A DNA stretch of 6,712 nucleotides from Deltaproteobacteria bacterium. GTDB taxonomy: Bacteria > Desulfobacterota > Binatia > Binatales > Binataceae. Location of the stretch: contig JAJYMR010000200.1 of assembly GCA_021786815.1 (NCBI GenBank), positions 1-6,712 on the forward strand. Reading direction: 5' to 3'. The notes under the pieces were generated by a model. The model had not been told where the DNA came from. It ran no database searches and saw only the letters and a list, made by a program, of their open reading frames with translations. Positions 5,089-6,712 of the stretch are shown piece by piece. The position numbers and the translations under genes are program-made. Numbering within the stretch: the stretch's first letter is position 1; every line of letters begins with the position of its first letter.

Positions 5089-6258
5089 TCAGCTCTGTTC
5101 GCTGCTTACCTGCTGCCCGAGCGTGATTGCCGTGCAGTTGGCCCATTGCCCGGTCGAGAGCTGCGTGTAGGCCGGAGCCGTCAGCGAAACCTGGTACACG
5201 CCGCTCACCGACAGCGCCGCGACGATCTGGCTCGGCACGATATCGCGCTGGATTTTCGACGCGAGCGAAATCGCATACTCCTGCGCCGCCTGGTTCACCG
5301 CCGCCATCGTCGCCACCGGATCGGCGTCGGCGTACAGCGTCACGGTGCCCGCGATTTGATAATCGACCTCGCTGACCGCCATCGTGCTAACCGTGTCCGT
5401 CAGCGGCCGCACCGTGTCGGCGCTGAGCGCCGACTGCACCTCGGCGAGCAGCGTCGAGCCTGCGATTCCCGCGCTGTTCGGCGCCGCGGCCGGCTGCGCC
5501 GTTATCGGCCCGGTCAGTACGTAAACCGTCACCGTGCCGGGAACCGTGCTCACCACCTGAACGTCGATAATCGACGGGTCCGCGCCGAGCGCGAAAAACC
5601 GGTACGCGCCCACCGGCCCGGCCACGCTGAATTCGTTGGGCGCGGCCTGGATCCGCATCCGCAGATGGTCGTCGGTCTCCGGCGCCGAGCCGCCCGATGT
5701 CGTAATCGTGTTGGCGACGCTCGTGACCAGCGCGCTCGGGTTGAGCTGCACGTTCACCTGTCCCGGCAGGTAGCCGTTGGCCGCGGGACCCGCCACCGTC
5801 GCCGTCGCATTGACCGAACCCGTGGTCGCGCCCACCGCTATCGTCAGGTCGGAGATGGCCGTGAACACGAACTGCCCGTCGCTGGTCCCCACCGCCGTGC
5901 CCGCCGCAATCGTGTACGGAACGCTGAGCGCCGAGGCGAGCGTGAACTGAAGCGTCGTCGTCGCCGGCTGCGCCGCAAGCCGCGCAACGCCCAGCAACTG
6001 CCCCAGGTAATCGAGCATCGGAAACTGCGCGAACGCGAGCAGGTTCTGCTCGCCCGCGTACTGGATCGCGTTTCGCACCAGCGATTCCCGGTACGCGTAC
6101 AGGTCGATCAGCAGGCGCTCGACCTGCGCCGGCTGAAGGACTCGCCCGGCCGCGGCCTCGAAGGCCGAAATCATGTCGGCCAGGACCAGGTTCGGGTCGA
6201 GTCCGTCCGCGTCGTCTACGAACACCGGCGGCGGAAGCGCCGGAACACCTGCACCCAT
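5089..6258 (-). CDS. J: Baseplate assembly protein J (gp47/gpJ family)
   Basis: The 389-aa product carries the baseplate J pattern: an N-terminal helical segment (residues 20-95, with LLIDLYAYRESLVRNAIQYAGEQNLLAFA and DYLGQLLGV), a central beta domain (about 100-185), the conserved GGSAPETDDHLRMRI at 189-203 followed by AGPVGAYRFFALGADPSIIDVQV at 213-235, and a C-terminal alpha/beta part with the VSEVDYQIAGTVTLYADAD region. gpJ forms the wedge part of the baseplate with gp25/gpW and gpI and contacts the fibres. It is longer than P2 gpJ (302 aa), mostly through the central beta region, which is common in other phages. The start is secure: GGGAGG at 6270-6265 lies 6 bases before the ATG and inside the end of the gp25 gene, and the two genes overlap by one base (TGATG). 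Confidence 0.93.
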   Translation of the reverse strand: MGAGVPALPPPVFVDDADGLDPNLVLADMISAFEAAAGRVLQPAQVERLLIDLYAYRESLVRNAIQYAGEQNLLAFAQFPMLDYLGQLLGVARLAAQPATTTLQFTLASALSVPYTIAAGTAVGTSDGQFVFTAISDLTIAVGATTGSVNATATVAGPAANGYLPGQVNVQLNPSALVTSVANTITTSGGSAPETDDHLRMRIQAAPNEFSVAGPVGAYRFFALGADPSIIDVQVVSTVPGTVTVYVLTGPITAQPAAAPNSAGIAGSTLLAEVQSALSADTVRPLTDTVSTMAVSEVDYQIAGTVTLYADADPVATMAAVNQAAQEYAISLASKIQRDIVPSQIVAALSVSGVYQVSLTAPAYTQLSTGQWANCTAITLGQQVSSEQS

Positions 6259-6671
6259 CAGAAGCCTCCCGGAATTGTAACGGTCGTGGTATGCGTGGGC
6301 GACGTCGCGCTGGCGAGCTTGAGCGCCCAGGTAACCGAGACCTCAAGTTGCGCGCCCGCCTGGGTCGTGTTTCCCGCAGCCGGCGCGGCGCTCACCGACA
6401 CGATACTCACTCGCGGCTCCCATAGAGTAATCGCGGTGCTCACTTCGCGCACTATCGCCGGCACCGCCGAGTTCATCGGAGAGTCGATGTAGCGCCACAC
6501 GTCAACCCCGAACGTCGGGCGCAGCACGTCCGATCCCCTGGGCGTGGTCAGGATTATCTGGATGCACTGCTCCACGTCCTCGATCCCCTGCACCACCTCC
6601 CCGATCGCGCCCAGCTTGAGCGACCAGTCGGCCGAAGTGATATCCGCAAGCGTCATGGCATCCGCGCTCAT
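6258..6671 (-). CDS. W: Baseplate wedge protein, gpW/gp25 family
   Basis: The 137-aa product shows the gp25 signature: VEQCIQIILTTPRGSDVLRPTFGVDVWRYID at 33-63 and AITLWEPRVSIVSV at 80-93, the IILtT-G-rv-rP-fG and EPRi elements shared by T4 gp25, P2 gpW and type VI TssE. It joins the baseplate wedge and nucleates the contractile sheath, a lysozyme-independent role. The immediate gpJ and gpI partners mark it as phage or tailocin rather than type VI secretion. GGAGG at 6681-6677, 5 bases before the ATG, supports the start at 6671; M6 is a less likely alternative. An overlapping upstream reading frame ends at 6668, which is the packed arrangement expected after a spike gene. Confidence 0.92.
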   Translation of the reverse strand: MSADAMTLADITSADWSLKLGAIGEVVQGIEDVEQCIQIILTTPRGSDVLRPTFGVDVWRYIDSPMNSAVPAIVREVSTAITLWEPRVSIVSVSAAPAAGNTTQAGAQLEVSVTWALKLASATSPTHTTTVTIPGGF

Positions 6672-6712
6672 CGCATCCTCCGGCGCGCGGCCTCGCCCGC
6701 CGCCGCTCCCTC
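6668..6712 (-). CDS. Probable C-terminal end of an upstream baseplate gene, cut by the window
   Basis: One minus-strand frame is open from the window edge to TGA at 6670-6668 and encodes 14 residues rich in Ala, Gly, Glu and Arg (EGAAAGEAARRRMR). It overlaps the gp25 start in ATGA, the usual arrangement of coupled genes, and contains the gp25 ribosome site. In P2 order the gene here is gpV, the spike. The fragment is too short to identify, so that name is inference from position only. Confidence 0.4.
   Translation of the reverse strand, partial: EGAAAGEAARRRMR

Noticed and set aside
5146..6492. 448-aa plus-strand open frame opposite gpJ and gp25
   Set aside because: The product is extremely rich in Arg with no recognisable motifs, while the opposite strand encodes clear gpJ and gp25 signatures.
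6258..6671. gp25-like protein read as TssE of a type VI secretion system
   Set aside because: The next genes are phage gpJ and gpI types followed by tail fibres, not TssF and TssG, so a phage-type baseplate fits better.

Overview
The window is GC-rich bacterial DNA. Every gene I can support lies on the minus strand, so it reads from high to low coordinates. Two blocks are present. The right-hand 4.6 kb (6712 down to 2104) is the distal part of a contractile phage tail gene cluster in P2-like order: the last codons of an unidentified upstream gene, a gp25/gpW baseplate wedge protein, a gpJ baseplate protein, a gpI tail protein, and then a cassette of short fibre or decoration genes. The left-hand 1.9 kb (1929 down to 1) holds two ordinary cellular genes, a single-chain RCK-gated potassium channel and an EamA/DMT-family permease that runs off the left edge.

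Tail cluster: the genes are packed tightly. gp25 and gpJ overlap by one base (TGATG), gpJ and gpI are 19 bases apart, gpI and the next gene are 2 bases apart, and most starts have strong Shine-Dalgarno sequences inside the end of the preceding gene. This looks like one translationally coupled operon building the baseplate and the receptor-binding tip. The fibre cassette has a 155-aa protein ending in a tail-fibre-like WTLTF, a 187-aa short fibre with a gp53-like C-terminal domain, a 192-aa structural protein whose core appears to be split by an inserted carbohydrate-binding-like module, a possible 19-aa ORF, and a 97-aa Ig-like beta protein.

Junction: 174 bases without a convincing gene separate the last tail gene from the channel gene. 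They hold an extended -10 promoter candidate for the channel, a small GC hairpin, and a 9-base inverted repeat whose arms flank most of the gap. No integrase, lysis gene, tRNA or obvious attachment core is visible.

Organism: composition and codon usage are uniformly GC-rich across both blocks, so the tail genes do not look freshly acquired. The window cannot fix a phylum; a high-GC proteobacterium or related environmental lineage is a guess. Whether the element is an intact prophage, a tailocin-like particle or a remnant depends on sequence to the right of this window. I see no defence system, CRISPR array, toxin or other clearly new system. The most unusual signals are the inserted domain in the 192-aa protein, the acidic hexapeptide repeat in gpI, and the abrupt end of the module against a housekeeping-type operon.
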